Assembly: GCA_019058315.1 (NCBI GenBank)
Contig: JAHPZH010000002.1
Coordinates: forward strand, 434,001 to 498,000
Direction: 5' to 3'
DNA: 64,000 nucleotides
Source: Candidatus Helarchaeota archaeon
GTDB lineage: Archaea > Asgardarchaeota > Lokiarchaeia > Helarchaeales > RDOG01
Both the position numbers and the translations under genes were made by a program. Below the pieces are notes generated by a model, which was not told the origin of the DNA, did not search any database, and was given only the letters and a program-made list of their open reading frames with translations. Of this stretch, positions 53,081-63,175 are shown in pieces. Numbering within the stretch: position 1 is the stretch's first letter; each line of letters opens with the position of its first letter.

Positions 53081-54355
53081 TTATTCTAGGTCTTCATTTT
53101 TTTTCTTTATCATATGAGCTAACTTTGCTTGTAGACCATATAACTCCATAAACCCTGCACTTGCCTTTTCATTGAATTTTGAAATTTTTTCATAAGTTGC
53201 GAGATTATAATCATAGAGTGCCCAATCAGATTTTCTCCCTACAATTTGTGCAGTTCCTTTATACAACTTAAGTCGAACTTCACCGTTTACTCGTTCATTT
53301 ACGTTATTTATAAATACATCGAGATCTTCTTTAAGTGGGTCAACCCAAAGTGCAGAATATACTAGATTAGCCCATTTTTCATCCACCAGAGATTTAAATG
53401 CAAATTCTTGTGTTGTACATACAGATTTTTCTAAATCTTTATGAGCACTAATTAGAAGAACTGCAGCAGGATTCTCATAAATTTCACGAGATTTAATACC
53501 AACTATACGATCTTCTAAATGATCTAAGCGCCCAATACTGTTTTTTCCACCGATGTCATTCAATTTTTGAATTAATTTTATACTGTCCATATGTTCACCA
53601 TTAATTGCCACAGGAATACCTTTTTGAAATTCGATAGTTATATATTCAACTTTATCTGGTGCATTTTTTGGATTGACTGTCCATTCAAAAGCATCTTCAT
53701 TTGGCTCCATTTCGGGATATTCCAAATCTGAACATTCAATACTGCGTCCCCATAGATTTTCATCAATAGAATATTTAGATTGGCTCGGTATAGGGATGGA
53801 ATGTTTTTTTGCATATTCAACTTCATCTTCTCTGTTGAATCCCCATTCGACAACAGGTTGAATAATCTTTATGTCAGGATTAATAGTATATGCGGTGACA
53901 GTGATCCTTACTTGATCATTCCCTTTACCTGTACATCCATGAGCTATCGCAGCAGCTCCTTCCTTTTTGGCGATTTTTATAGCCCACTTTGCTAATAATG
54001 GCCGGGATAATGCGGAATGTAAAGGATAAGTTCCCTCATATAATGCATTAGCTTTAAGCGCTGGAAAAACATAATTATCAATAAATTCTTGCTTGGCATC
54101 TATAGTAAAGTGCTTTTTCACACCTAATTTTTTAGCTTTCTCTTCAATCTTTTTGAAATCCTTTCCCCTCTGACCAATATCAAGAGTTAATGAGATCAAT
54201 GAACATTCATATTTCTCTTGAATCCATTTTAACATGACAGATGTATCTAACCCTCCACTATAGAGGAGAACTACTGTTTTTCCTTTTAATTCTTCTTTTT
54301 CTGGTTGAAAATTTGCTTTGAATAATTTGACCACCTTCAAAAAATTATAAAACAA
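53081..54355 (-). CDS. argG: argininosuccinate synthase
   Basis: This 424-residue enzyme joins citrulline and aspartate using ATP. The PP-loop LLYSGGLDTSVML (about 30-42), AIAHGCTGKGNDQVR and the DENLWGRSIE signature are present. The call starts at TTG 54355; in-frame TTG or GTG codons a few residues in are alternatives, since most relatives begin close to KVVLAYSGG. Reads away from the membrane protein gene, converging with it. Together with argC and argD genes further on, this supports arginine biosynthesis. Confidence 0.94.
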   Translation of the reverse strand: MFYNFLKVVKLFKANFQPEKEELKGKTVVLLYSGGLDTSVMLKWIQEKYECSLISLTLDIGQRGKDFKKIEEKAKKLGVKKHFTIDAKQEFIDNYVFPALKANALYEGTYPLHSALSRPLLAKWAIKIAKKEGAAAIAHGCTGKGNDQVRITVTAYTINPDIKIIQPVVEWGFNREDEVEYAKKHSIPIPSQSKYSIDENLWGRSIECSDLEYPEMEPNEDAFEWTVNPKNAPDKVEYITIEFQKGIPVAINGEHMDSIKLIQKLNDIGGKNSIGRLDHLEDRIVGIKSREIYENPAAVLLISAHKDLEKSVCTTQEFAFKSLVDEKWANLVYSALWVDPLKEDLDVFINNVNERVNGEVRLKLYKGTAQIVGRKSDWALYDYNLATYEKISKFNEKASAGFMELYGLQAKLAHMIKKKNEDLE

Positions 54356-54411
54356 AATATCTAATAAAAATTTAAAAAATTATAAAAGTTAAATAAAATA
54401 GAGATAGAGGC

Positions 54412-54693
54412 TTACCAAGGATAAGTATTACGCGCCGCTACCATCGTTGTAGTTTCATCTGTGACTTCTTTTAATACTGAATCTTCTCTAATTTTAGTAA
54501 CTACCTCATCTAACTGATTTAGCTCATCAAATGTTACCTCAACTACTACATCCCATGCTCCATAGACTGGACACGCGTAAGTAACTCTATCACGTGAAAA
54601 AATTTTTTTAATCCTTTCACAGACGTCCCACTCTGATCCAACATTTTCTAGACGAAGTAATATATACGCTCTAAATTTTGGCATAGATTTCAC
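54412..54693 (-). CDS. AsnC/Lrp-type ligand-binding (RAM) domain protein
   Basis: This 93-residue protein is only the C-terminal effector domain of Lrp/AsnC regulators (AYILLRLENVGSEWDVCERIKKI, TYACPVYGAWDVVVEV). It has no DNA-binding helix-turn-helix. Stand-alone RAM domains may bind amino acids and partner with other regulators. It precedes argG on the same strand, with a 57-base gap, so it may sense arginine pathway metabolites. That is inference. Confidence 0.8.
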   Translation of the reverse strand: MKSMPKFRAYILLRLENVGSEWDVCERIKKIFSRDRVTYACPVYGAWDVVVEVTFDELNQLDEVVTKIREDSVLKEVTDETTTMVAARNTYPW

Positions 54694-54843
54694 CTTTTTT
54701 TATTTGCTTATTTTGAGAAAAAATATTAAAATTATGTTATAATAAGAACAAGAAATAGGATAATATAAAGAAAAAGAAACTCTTTATATTATTAAAAAAT
54801 GATAATTTGGGGATTTATAATTGTCAAAATAGTAAAGTTAATG

Positions 54844-55578
54844 CTAATTTGAATTTACTACCTTGTCTCTTATCTCTAAATTTGAACGTAATAAGAGTAT
54901 TCGATCTTCTAATGTTTTATAAGCCTTGAGGGAATCTTCTCTGGAAACCACAAAAATTGTATCCGTATGACAAGACATAAATTGCGTTATATTAATAGAA
55001 TTACGAGCGAATAAGTCTGTAAGATATGCTACAATTCCTGGGACTTCAATTATTTTTAGGGGGCTAACAACTATAAGAGCTGATTGATCTCCTTTTATAA
55101 GTAAAATATTCTTTTTAGTCAGTTTTTCAACTATTCTATCTTTTGCTCTTGCATCTACTACGAGAGTAAATGAATTAGTTCCTTGAATTAATTGAAAAAA
55201 ATCAGTTCCTTCCATAAGTTCGGTAAGGCTTATTCCCTCAAAAAATACAGATTGGCGAAAATTTATAACTGTCAATTCATTTTTTAATTCTAATTTACTT
55301 TCAGCTATGACCTCAACTATATCTTCTTCCAAAATTTTCCATTTCTCTTTAATTTCGTCGGAATATCTCATTAATGCCATTTTAATAGCATCAATTTGTA
55401 TCTTTTTTTCTTTTCTACCTATTAATTTAGTAACTTCTGGATTGATTGATTCAGCTAGAGCGGAAAAATTAATAACGCCTTGCTTGATACCATCAATCAA
55501 AGACGGCTTACTTTGAATAATTCGTCTTGCAGCTTCAGCGATTGACAACTCTTCTGATTTACGTTTGTTTTTCACCAT
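54844..55578 (-). CDS. ACT-domain protein (archaeal regulator-like)
   Basis: This 244-residue protein has a helix-rich N-terminal half (EAARRIIQSKPSLIDGIKQGVINFSALA) that resembles a small regulatory or DNA-binding segment. The C-terminal half (about 140-235) is ACT-like (SALIVVSPLKIIEVPGIVAYLTDLFARNSINITQFMSCHTDTIFVV). ACT domains bind amino acids. The position just upstream of the AsnC-type domain and argG suggests a link to amino acid metabolism. No enzyme domain is seen. Confidence 0.7.
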   Translation of the reverse strand: MVKNKRKSEELSIAEAARRIIQSKPSLIDGIKQGVINFSALAESINPEVTKLIGRKEKKIQIDAIKMALMRYSDEIKEKWKILEEDIVEVIAESKLELKNELTVINFRQSVFFEGISLTELMEGTDFFQLIQGTNSFTLVVDARAKDRIVEKLTKKNILLIKGDQSALIVVSPLKIIEVPGIVAYLTDLFARNSINITQFMSCHTDTIFVVSREDSLKAYKTLEDRILLLRSNLEIRDKVVNSN

Positions 55579-55779
55579 TTTAATCTACTTTATTATTTAT
55601 TAAGGTGTAATTATTAAATTGTGAGTTAAATAATAAATTTATTTGTTTTTTTTCCTCATTTTAAAACTATTTAATCAATTACAAATTGGATTTAATTTTT
55701 ATAATTATTTTTTAAAACTAACTCAAATAACCTATAATTAAATTAATTAAAATTTAATAGAATAATCGAGGAAAATAAT

Positions 55780-57807
55780 ATGACTGTAACTATTCAAGAT
55801 TATAAGAAGAAACCGACATTTAGAAGATTATTATCTCCTTTGAAGGTTCGCTCTCTTGAAATAAAAAATAGAATTATTATGGCTCCTATGCATATGAATT
55901 ATTGCGGAAGTCAAGGCCAAAATACACCGAAATTTACAGCCTTTTATGCAGCCAGAGCGAAAGGAGGAACAGGTCTGGTAATTATCGGAGGTGCACAATT
56001 CTCAACGACTGGTGGAAATGCTCCTAATATGGTAAATCTGATGAACGATGATGTAATTCCAGAATGGAAAGAATTCACCGATACAATCCATAAAAATGGA
56101 GGAAAAGCAGGGGTTCAATTACTTCATTGTGGTAGATATGGTTATTTTGGTGAAACATACGCTCCCTCACCAGTTCCTTCTGGTATGGGAATGCGACAAA
56201 CACCAAAAGAATTAACTATTGAACAAATTGAATTTGTACAAGATGAATATGCTTCTGCTGCAGTTAGGGCAAAAAAAGCAGGTTTTGATACAGTTGAAAT
56301 TTGTGGTAATACTGGTTATTTACCTAGTCAATTTGTTTCTAAATTTACAAATAGGCGTAAGGATAAATATGGAGGCGATTTGGAACAAAGAACCACTTTT
56401 TCAGTTGAATTGCTTCATAAGATGCGAAAGGCGGTTGGCGATTACCCAATAATATATCGATTACCACCAGATGATCTAATACCTGATTCAACTACCAATG
56501 CTGAAATGGTACAAATTGTTCCTATATTTGCAAAGGCTGGTGCGGATATGTTGCACGTTGCTGGAGGATTTCACGAAGCTAGGGTTCCACAATTAACTAT
56601 AAATGTTCCAATGGGATACTCTGCAAGAATGGCTGGTAATATTAGAAGAGCCGCTAAAATTCCAGTAATTCTAGCACATCGCGTCCATGATGCAATTTTA
56701 GCCGAAAATTTAATTGCTGCTGGACATATCGATTGCGTTGGTTGGGGACGTCCTCTTATTTGTGATCCAGAAATTGGAAATAAGTTAAAAGAAGGCAGAT
56801 GGGAGGATATACGTTGGTGTATTGGGTGTAATCAAGGTTGCTTCGATGCTGTTTTCCTTGCACAGCCAGTTACTTGTTTACAAAATCCACAAGCTGGGAA
56901 GGAAGAAAAACTTAAAATTATTCCTACTGACTCACCTAAAAGTGTGATTGTTATTGGTGGAGGACCTGGGGGCATGGAAGCTGCATTAATTCTAAAACAA
57001 CGTGGACATAATGTTACATTATATGAAAAAGCTGGTTTCCTTGGAGGAGATCTTTATTTAGCAAGTGTTCCTATTGGTCGCGAAGATTTTGGAAAAGTTA
57101 TCGATTATCTGATAAGACAATTAATTAAAAATAAGGTTGATATTAAACTTAATACTGAAATTACTTCTGAAATGATTCTAAAACTAAAACCTGATGCTGT
57201 AATTGTTGCCTCGGGTAATATCCCAATAATTCCTCAGATTCCAGGGATAGATGGTCCCAATGTCGTTATGGCAAAGGATGTACTTTTGGATAAAGTTGAT
57301 GTTGGGGATAATGTTGTTATTATTGGTGGTGGAGCAGTTGGATCAGAAACGGCACTGCATGTAGCAAAATCTTCAGCAATTTCTTCCGAAATAGCCATGC
57401 ATTTAATTCAACATAAAGTTCTAGATATTGAAGAAGCAATTAGGCAATATCGCTATGGAAAAAATGTGACTATTCTTGAAATGAAGAAAAAAATTGGAGA
57501 GAATATTGGAAAAACTTCCAGATGGACTGTAATCGGTGACTTAGTTTATCATGGAATAAAAAGTATAACACTTGCAGAAGTCAAAGAGATAAAAGAGCAC
57601 AGTGTTGTTTTTAACATAAAGGGCGAAGAAAAAGAATTAGATTTTGATACCTGCATTATAGCGGCTGGAGTAAGATCTAATAAAAAATTGTATGAGGAAA
57701 TAAAAGATAAAGTCAAAGAAGTAAAACTAATTGGTGACGCAAAAAATCCACGAAAAGCTCTTGATGCAATTGCCGAAGGTTTCAAAGCAGCTATTAAAAT
57801 TAAATAA
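55780..57807 (+). CDS. NADH:flavin oxidoreductase of the 2,4-dienoyl-CoA reductase (Old Yellow Enzyme) type
   Basis: This 675-residue protein has an FMN TIM-barrel (about 1-370), the [4Fe-4S] motif CIGCNQGCFDAVFLAQPVTC (about 348-367), an FAD/NAD domain with VIVIGGGPGGMEAALILKQRG (about 389) and a second NAD motif NVVIIGGGAVGSETALHVA (about 508). Members reduce alpha,beta-unsaturated acids or CoA thioesters. An insertion of about 30 residues follows the second nucleotide motif. Physiological substrate is unknown. Confidence 0.9.
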   Translation: MTVTIQDYKKKPTFRRLLSPLKVRSLEIKNRIIMAPMHMNYCGSQGQNTPKFTAFYAARAKGGTGLVIIGGAQFSTTGGNAPNMVNLMNDDVIPEWKEFTDTIHKNGGKAGVQLLHCGRYGYFGETYAPSPVPSGMGMRQTPKELTIEQIEFVQDEYASAAVRAKKAGFDTVEICGNTGYLPSQFVSKFTNRRKDKYGGDLEQRTTFSVELLHKMRKAVGDYPIIYRLPPDDLIPDSTTNAEMVQIVPIFAKAGADMLHVAGGFHEARVPQLTINVPMGYSARMAGNIRRAAKIPVILAHRVHDAILAENLIAAGHIDCVGWGRPLICDPEIGNKLKEGRWEDIRWCIGCNQGCFDAVFLAQPVTCLQNPQAGKEEKLKIIPTDSPKSVIVIGGGPGGMEAALILKQRGHNVTLYEKAGFLGGDLYLASVPIGREDFGKVIDYLIRQLIKNKVDIKLNTEITSEMILKLKPDAVIVASGNIPIIPQIPGIDGPNVVMAKDVLLDKVDVGDNVVIIGGGAVGSETALHVAKSSAISSEIAMHLIQHKVLDIEEAIRQYRYGKNVTILEMKKKIGENIGKTSRWTVIGDLVYHGIKSITLAEVKEIKEHSVVFNIKGEEKELDFDTCIIAAGVRSNKKLYEEIKDKVKEVKLIGDAKNPRKALDAIAEGFKAAIKIK

Positions 57808-57957
57808 CCTCTTTATTTTTTTATTTGACCCAATCTATGAAAAAATAATAAAATCATAAATTTTTGTTCTAAATTGTAAAATAATTTAATCTATTAGATT
57901 TGATGCAATTTATTCTATAATATTTTGAAATAAAAAAAATAAAGGATTAGTGAAATA

Positions 57958-59004
57958 ATGAAAGTTGGAGTAGTTGGTGCATCAGGATATACTGGAGGAG
58001 CACTATTAAACCTTCTATTCTCACATCCTGAAGTAGAAATCGAAATGGTTACTTCAAGGCAATATCAAGGAAAATTGGTCAGTGATTTACATCCAAATTT
58101 TCGTAAATTTTCAAAAATAAAATTTGAAAACCTTGAGTTGAGTAAAGCCGGAAATTGTGACTTCATATTTCTAGCAGTTCCACATAAATCTGCTATGCAT
58201 ATAGTCCCTGGATTATTAGAAACAGGAGTTAAAGTTATTGATCTAAGTGCAGATTTTAGGTTAAAATCTCTAGAAGATTATGAAAAATATTATGGAGAAC
58301 ATACTTGTCCGGAATTATTTAAAAAGGCAGCTTATGGTTTACCTGAATTACATAGAGATGAAATCAAAAAAGCTGAAATTATTGCTTGTTGTGGATGTAT
58401 GGCTACAAGTTCTGTTTTAGCCCTAGCTCCCCTTGTCAAAGCTGGAATCATTAATACAGAACATATTATATGTGATGCGATGATGGGATCTTCAGGTGGA
58501 GGAAAAAAATTTACTTTAGCCTCTCATCATCCGGAACGATATGGTGTGATAAGACCATATAAGGCGGTCGGACATAGACATACGGCAGAAATAAATCAAG
58601 AATTAAGTCTAATTGCAAATAAAAAAATTACAGTGGGTTTTTCGGCACACGCTGTAAATATTGTGAGAGGTTTATCAACTACAAACCATGTTTATTTATT
58701 AAAGCCACTCGAGGATAAAGATATATGGAAACTATACAGAGATTTTTATAAAAATGAGCCCTTTATTCGTTTAATAAAGCAAAAAAAAGGTATTTATCGT
58801 CTACCAGATCCCAAAGTACTTATTGGTTCAAATTATTGTGACATTGGGTTCATGTTAGACCAAGATATTTCTCGATTAGTTGCGATATCTGCATTGGATA
58901 ATCTGGTTAAAGGCGCTGCGGGGTTAGCAGTCCAAAGTTTCAATATTATCAACGGTTTTGAAGAGACGAAGGGTCTAGAATTTCCGGGATTTCATCCTAT
59001 TTAA
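57958..59004 (+). CDS. argC: N-acetyl/LysW-gamma-glutamyl(aminoadipyl)-phosphate reductase (ArgC/LysY)
   Basis: This 348-residue NADP-dependent reductase has GASGYTGGALLNLL at the N-terminus and the catalytic Cys in CCGCMATSS (about 144-149). The block GSSGGGKKFTLASHHPER followed by AVGHRHTAEI is the form seen in LysW-dependent LysY/ArgC enzymes of archaea and Thermus. It reduces the acyl-phosphate to semialdehyde in arginine or lysine synthesis. It shares a strand and close neighbourhood with the aminotransferase gene 59492-60664. Confidence 0.9.
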   Translation: MKVGVVGASGYTGGALLNLLFSHPEVEIEMVTSRQYQGKLVSDLHPNFRKFSKIKFENLELSKAGNCDFIFLAVPHKSAMHIVPGLLETGVKVIDLSADFRLKSLEDYEKYYGEHTCPELFKKAAYGLPELHRDEIKKAEIIACCGCMATSSVLALAPLVKAGIINTEHIICDAMMGSSGGGKKFTLASHHPERYGVIRPYKAVGHRHTAEINQELSLIANKKITVGFSAHAVNIVRGLSTTNHVYLLKPLEDKDIWKLYRDFYKNEPFIRLIKQKKGIYRLPDPKVLIGSNYCDIGFMLDQDISRLVAISALDNLVKGAAGLAVQSFNIINGFEETKGLEFPGFHPI

Positions 59005-59124
59005 AGAATAAATTTAAATTTACAAATAAAGAATATTAAACCTATTAAAAATCATTTAAAAAAACTTTTTAATATCTAATTGAAATATTTTAATATCTTT
59101 GAAAAACCAAATTATGTGGTTAAA

Positions 59125-59400
59125 ATGTCAGCTGAAAAAGTAAAAAAGCCTATAAAGAAAGAAGATCCTGAAAAAATAAAACTTGGTTATGAAGAAGATT
59201 TACATAAAATTAAAATTGCTTTGGTTTTTCTTTTGGCTATTAATTGTGTGCATTTATTTTCATTTGTTTATCAACATTTATACCCAATGTCATCTCCCCC
59301 TTTAGAGGAACTTTTAGTTGTCCTTTATATTTTAATTGTATTTGATATACTATGCCTTATTCCGTATTTCGTATTGTATTATAAATACAAAAAATTGTAA
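59125..59400 (+). CDS. small membrane protein (hypothetical)
   Basis: This 91-residue protein, started at ATG 59125, has a charged N-terminus and two hydrophobic segments (IALVFLLAINCVHLFSFVY and LLVVLYILIVFDILCLIPYFV). The in-frame TTG at 59080 would add 15 residues. It lies between argC and the aminotransferase on the same strand. Function is unknown. Confidence 0.55.
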   Translation: MSAEKVKKPIKKEDPEKIKLGYEEDLHKIKIALVFLLAINCVHLFSFVYQHLYPMSSPPLEELLVVLYILIVFDILCLIPYFVLYYKYKKL

Positions 59401-59491
59401 ATCTATTTTATTTCTAACAGACTCTTTTTATCCTATTAATAAAATACATAAGAGACTTTTATCAAATAATTATCTATGGGATTGAATTTGT

Positions 59492-60664
59492 ATGTCAACT
59501 GAGTTAATTAATCCAGAAGAAATTTATAGCGGATGGGTTTCTAAAAGACCAATTGAAATTATTAAGGGAAAGGGTGTTTTCCTTTATGATAAAGATGGGA
59601 ATAAATATATAGATTGTATTGGAGGAAATGGGGTTGCAATTATTGGTCATAGCCATCCAAAACTAGTCGAGGCCATAAAGAAGCAAGCCGAAAAATTAAT
59701 TGTTTGTCCGACTTTATTATATAATGACATGCGAGCAAATTTATATAAAAAATTAGCAGAGATTACCCCAGACCCACTCTCAAAATCGTTTTTATCAAAT
59801 TCGGGAGCAGAATCTGTCGAATGCGCTATCAAATTAGCTAAAAGGCATACTGGAAAGCCAGAAATTATCGCAATGAAACACGCATTTCACGGGAGAACGT
59901 CTGGTGCTTTATCCGCTACTTGGAATCCAAAATATAAAAAACCATTTGAACCATTAGTTCCCAAGTTCAAGCATGTTCCTTTTGGTGATATAGAGGCTAT
60001 TAAAAACAATATCTCTAAAGAGACCGCTGCAATTATTCTAGAACCTATCCAAGGGGAAGCGGGTGTCATTATTCCACCAAAGGATTTTCTGAAAGAGCTT
60101 CGAGAAGTATGTAATGAGAAAAATGTTGTTTTAATAATAGATGAGGTACAAACTGGTTTTGGAAGAACTGGAAAATTGTTTGCGTGTTATGGTCATTGGA
60201 ATGTTGTTCCCGATATATTATGTCTTGCAAAAGCAGTATCAGGCGGCATTCCAATGGGAGTAACGATAGCAAAACCAGAAATATTTGATTCAGTTAAAAC
60301 AGGTGAACATTATTCCACTTTCGGGGGCAATCCCCTTGCCTCTGCTGCTGCTTTAGCATCTATTGATATAATCATTGGAGAAAATTTACCAAAAAAAGCA
60401 GAAGAAAATGGGAAATATTTTCTAGATCAATTACAGACCCAATTAGGGGGAAATAGATTAATTAGAGATATTAGAGGGATGGGTTTAATGATAGCTATAG
60501 AATTGAGATTGAAGGTTAAAAAATATATATTAGATGCAGTAAAAAAGGGAGTGCTGTTTTTAACTTCTGGAAAAACTACGATTAGATTACTCCCACCCTT
60601 AATACTTGAAAAAAGGGAGATAGATAAAGTAATAGATATTATTGAACAAATTTTAAAAAATTAG
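59492..60664 (+). CDS. argD: acetylornithine/LysW-gamma-L-lysine aminotransferase
   Basis: This 390-residue class III PLP enzyme has the Schiff-base Lys in LCLAKAVSGGIPMGV (about 246-260), the SNSGAESVECAIKLAKRHTG block and LIIDEVQTGFGRTGKLFAC. It transfers an amino group to the semialdehyde formed by the neighbouring argC/lysY product. The combination with a LysW-type reductase suggests LysJ-like, possibly bifunctional for arginine and lysine. No lysW gene is present in the window. Confidence 0.92.
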   Translation: MSTELINPEEIYSGWVSKRPIEIIKGKGVFLYDKDGNKYIDCIGGNGVAIIGHSHPKLVEAIKKQAEKLIVCPTLLYNDMRANLYKKLAEITPDPLSKSFLSNSGAESVECAIKLAKRHTGKPEIIAMKHAFHGRTSGALSATWNPKYKKPFEPLVPKFKHVPFGDIEAIKNNISKETAAIILEPIQGEAGVIIPPKDFLKELREVCNEKNVVLIIDEVQTGFGRTGKLFACYGHWNVVPDILCLAKAVSGGIPMGVTIAKPEIFDSVKTGEHYSTFGGNPLASAAALASIDIIIGENLPKKAEENGKYFLDQLQTQLGGNRLIRDIRGMGLMIAIELRLKVKKYILDAVKKGVLFLTSGKTTIRLLPPLILEKREIDKVIDIIEQILKN

Positions 60665-60813
60665 CTTGAACCCAAGCATATAATGAATTTTATTCTGTTT
60701 ATAATATTTAGAAATTGAAAACAATTTACCACAATAATGAAATTTATTTAGCTGGAATTACAATTATTTATAGGCTTATAGATACTTGATTTGATTAAAA
60801 TTTCGGTGTTAAA

Positions 60814-62700
60814 ATGAAGGATGTATTTTTTAAGTTTAATGTAAAACTTCTATCAACCGAAAAACAAGAAGAATTTCACTGTAATTTGCCATCTCCCTTA
60901 CATATCGCGATATATAAACCCCTACTTGAAAGGTTAGATATTAAAAAAGATGCATTATTACTAGGAAAAAATGCAATTATCAATATTACAATTTCTACAT
61001 TAAATCTACCTATAAAAATAGGTACTTATCGGGATATTTTTTGTCATGAAGATTTAAAGGCGTTTTTTACAGAAAATGAAGATGTTTTTATTTTAAATTA
61101 TAATGATTTAGAAATATTTGATAAATTTAAAGTCATAAAACCCACCAGGCTCTATAAAACAACATTAATGGAAACGATTTCCTTAAAATTCCCAAAGAAA
61201 TATTCAAAATATACTATCCCCGGACAGATATATTTTGGGATTAATAGAAATAATGACCAAATTTGGAAATTTGAGTTAATAGGATTTTCAAATAAGTTCG
61301 AAATTTCAGATAAAAGAGATGGAATAAGTATAATAAATTATTTTGTAGCAGCTGATAAAGCATATGATATCATTCTTGGACAATTAGAATCAGGTAAATT
61401 TACTGAACCCATGGATGTCATTGAGGAAATAAAAGAAACTGAGATGGATTTAAAAGATAAATATAGTAAAAAAATACTTCAATTTTTCAAAGATAATGGC
61501 TCTATGCCTTCGCATCTTGATTTAGTTAGTAATATAATTGGAATTCCACTAGGTTATGAAAAACAAGTCTTACAATATCTTTTTGGACCAATTAAATTAA
61601 ATTTAGATACGATTAGTAACGAAGAACAAAGAGATCTTGAACGAGATGGTAAAAAAATTTTAAATTATGTTGAAAGAAGAAGGAGACAAGAAAAAAACAA
61701 TGTTGAAATTTGGCAACCAATGGTAACTGATATATATTTTGATTTAAAAATAAATCTTAATGAATTAAGACTAGCATTCGAGTATATTAACATACCCACA
61801 AATGATTTTACCATAAAACCAGAGGAAATTACAAGAATTGATAAATTTTCTAAAACAATTATAAATATGGCCCAAAAAAATAACAAAATTCCCACTTTAA
61901 GTCAAGTTATTAGCAAAGGAATGTCAATTGCTCAAGCTAAAAAGGCTTTTAAAGTTTCTGATGAAATATTAAAATCAGTTTTTCCTATGTGGGAAAATGA
62001 ACTTCAAATTCCTCATCTTCTATTTCCAGTGGATGAAATGGTTTCAGAACATCTTGATAAAACTAAAGTCGGAGATAAAGTTCCCAAATTTAAACATGCT
62101 GAAGTTACAGCAGAAGATTCACTGGAGGTCCAAATTACAAAAGCAAGATTTCAAAGAGCCACTGAAGAACCAATAATTTTTGCTGGGAATCCCGAGACAT
62201 TTTTGAAAAAAAGTAAAGCTGTTATTGAAAATGAACTTTCATTTACTAAAGTAAAGGAAAATATTATTTCAGAGTCAGATACATATTCTGGGGATTTAGT
62301 TTATGCTTACTTGGATAAAAAGAAACAAGTCCATTTTTCCGTTCTAATAAGCATAGATGGAAATACTATAGATGATACTGGGAAAGTAGATTTAATAATT
62401 AAATCAAATGATTTATCTGTAGCTGAAAGATTCTTCAATATATTTGATAATAAATTGGAGGAAATTTCAGCCGAATTGACAAAAGACCATTATCTCTCAG
62501 ATTCACAAGATATTTTGCATCTTGTAAAAAGTTACGGAAAAGGGAAAAATTGGACAAATATCGAAGAACTCACAATAAGATTAAATTATTCCACTGAAAG
62601 AGCTACGAGAATCCTCGAATACATGGAACAAAATAATTTAGTTAAAAAAATTGTCAAACCTGATACAGGTGCTCGATATTATTTCCCTGGATTAACTTAA
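60814..62700 (+). CDS. large hypothetical protein with C-terminal winged helix
   Basis: This 628-residue soluble protein was not assigned to a family. A beta-rich N-terminal part (about 1-200) is followed by a helical middle (about 215-440), a beta-rich part (about 500-580) and a C-terminal winged-helix-like unit (about 575-628: NIEELTIRLNYSTERATRILEYMEQNNLVKKI). No membrane segment is seen. It converges with a roadblock gene across a T-run. The combination suggests a regulator, but no function is established. Confidence 0.6.
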   Translation: MKDVFFKFNVKLLSTEKQEEFHCNLPSPLHIAIYKPLLERLDIKKDALLLGKNAIINITISTLNLPIKIGTYRDIFCHEDLKAFFTENEDVFILNYNDLEIFDKFKVIKPTRLYKTTLMETISLKFPKKYSKYTIPGQIYFGINRNNDQIWKFELIGFSNKFEISDKRDGISIINYFVAADKAYDIILGQLESGKFTEPMDVIEEIKETEMDLKDKYSKKILQFFKDNGSMPSHLDLVSNIIGIPLGYEKQVLQYLFGPIKLNLDTISNEEQRDLERDGKKILNYVERRRRQEKNNVEIWQPMVTDIYFDLKINLNELRLAFEYINIPTNDFTIKPEEITRIDKFSKTIINMAQKNNKIPTLSQVISKGMSIAQAKKAFKVSDEILKSVFPMWENELQIPHLLFPVDEMVSEHLDKTKVGDKVPKFKHAEVTAEDSLEVQITKARFQRATEEPIIFAGNPETFLKKSKAVIENELSFTKVKENIISESDTYSGDLVYAYLDKKKQVHFSVLISIDGNTIDDTGKVDLIIKSNDLSVAERFFNIFDNKLEEISAELTKDHYLSDSQDILHLVKSYGKGKNWTNIEELTIRLNYSTERATRILEYMEQNNLVKKIVKPDTGARYYFPGLT

Positions 62701-62712
62701 GTAAATATTATC

Positions 62713-62720
62713 TTTTTTTT
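62713..62720 (+). terminator. T-run between converging genes
   Basis: Eight T residues follow the 628-residue gene by 12 bases and precede the end of the roadblock gene on the other strand. Archaeal intrinsic termination is a plausible role. Confidence 0.35.
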
Positions 62721-62722
62721 AT

Positions 62723-63082
62723 TTATTGTTCGATTTTAACAGTGCTTAATCTATTAATGAGGTTCTTCACACTTAATATTAAAATCCCATAACTTGTATT
62801 TTTTGGGGCGAGGATGCATAAAATAAGGTCTTCTCTTACTCTGAATAAGAACAATTCCCCATTATCACCTCTTATAGAAATTCGATCTAGATTTCCAAAT
62901 TTATTATCTTCTAAACCTTTTTCACTAGTCAGAAGAACAGTAGCAAAAATCATCGCAATTTTATCTTTATCAATACCTTGAGGAAGATCCGCCGCGATGG
63001 GGATTCCAGATGAATTGGCTAAAATTGAACCAAAAATTTTAACATCTTTTTTTATATCCTTCAAAATTGTTTCTACAGACAA
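62723..63082 (-). CDS. roadblock/LC7 domain protein
   Basis: This 119-residue protein is a single roadblock domain: helix VETILKDIKKDVKIFGSILANSSGIPIAADLP, central helix KIAMIFATVLLTSEKG, then strands RISIRGDNGELFLFRV and LILCILAPKN and a final helix. Roadblock proteins dimerise and act as GTPase regulators or scaffolds. They are expanded in Asgard archaea. The partner GTPase is not in this window. It shares its minus strand with the TPR gene. Confidence 0.85.
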   Translation of the reverse strand: MSVETILKDIKKDVKIFGSILANSSGIPIAADLPQGIDKDKIAMIFATVLLTSEKGLEDNKFGNLDRISIRGDNGELFLFRVREDLILCILAPKNTSYGILILSVKNLINRLSTVKIEQ

Positions 63083-63175
63083 ATTAGAACACCTTTTTCT
63101 TAATTATCTCAACCCTCTAATTAATAAATTTTTATTTTTTGTCGAGGTCTTATTCAAGAATATGAAATTAAATTA

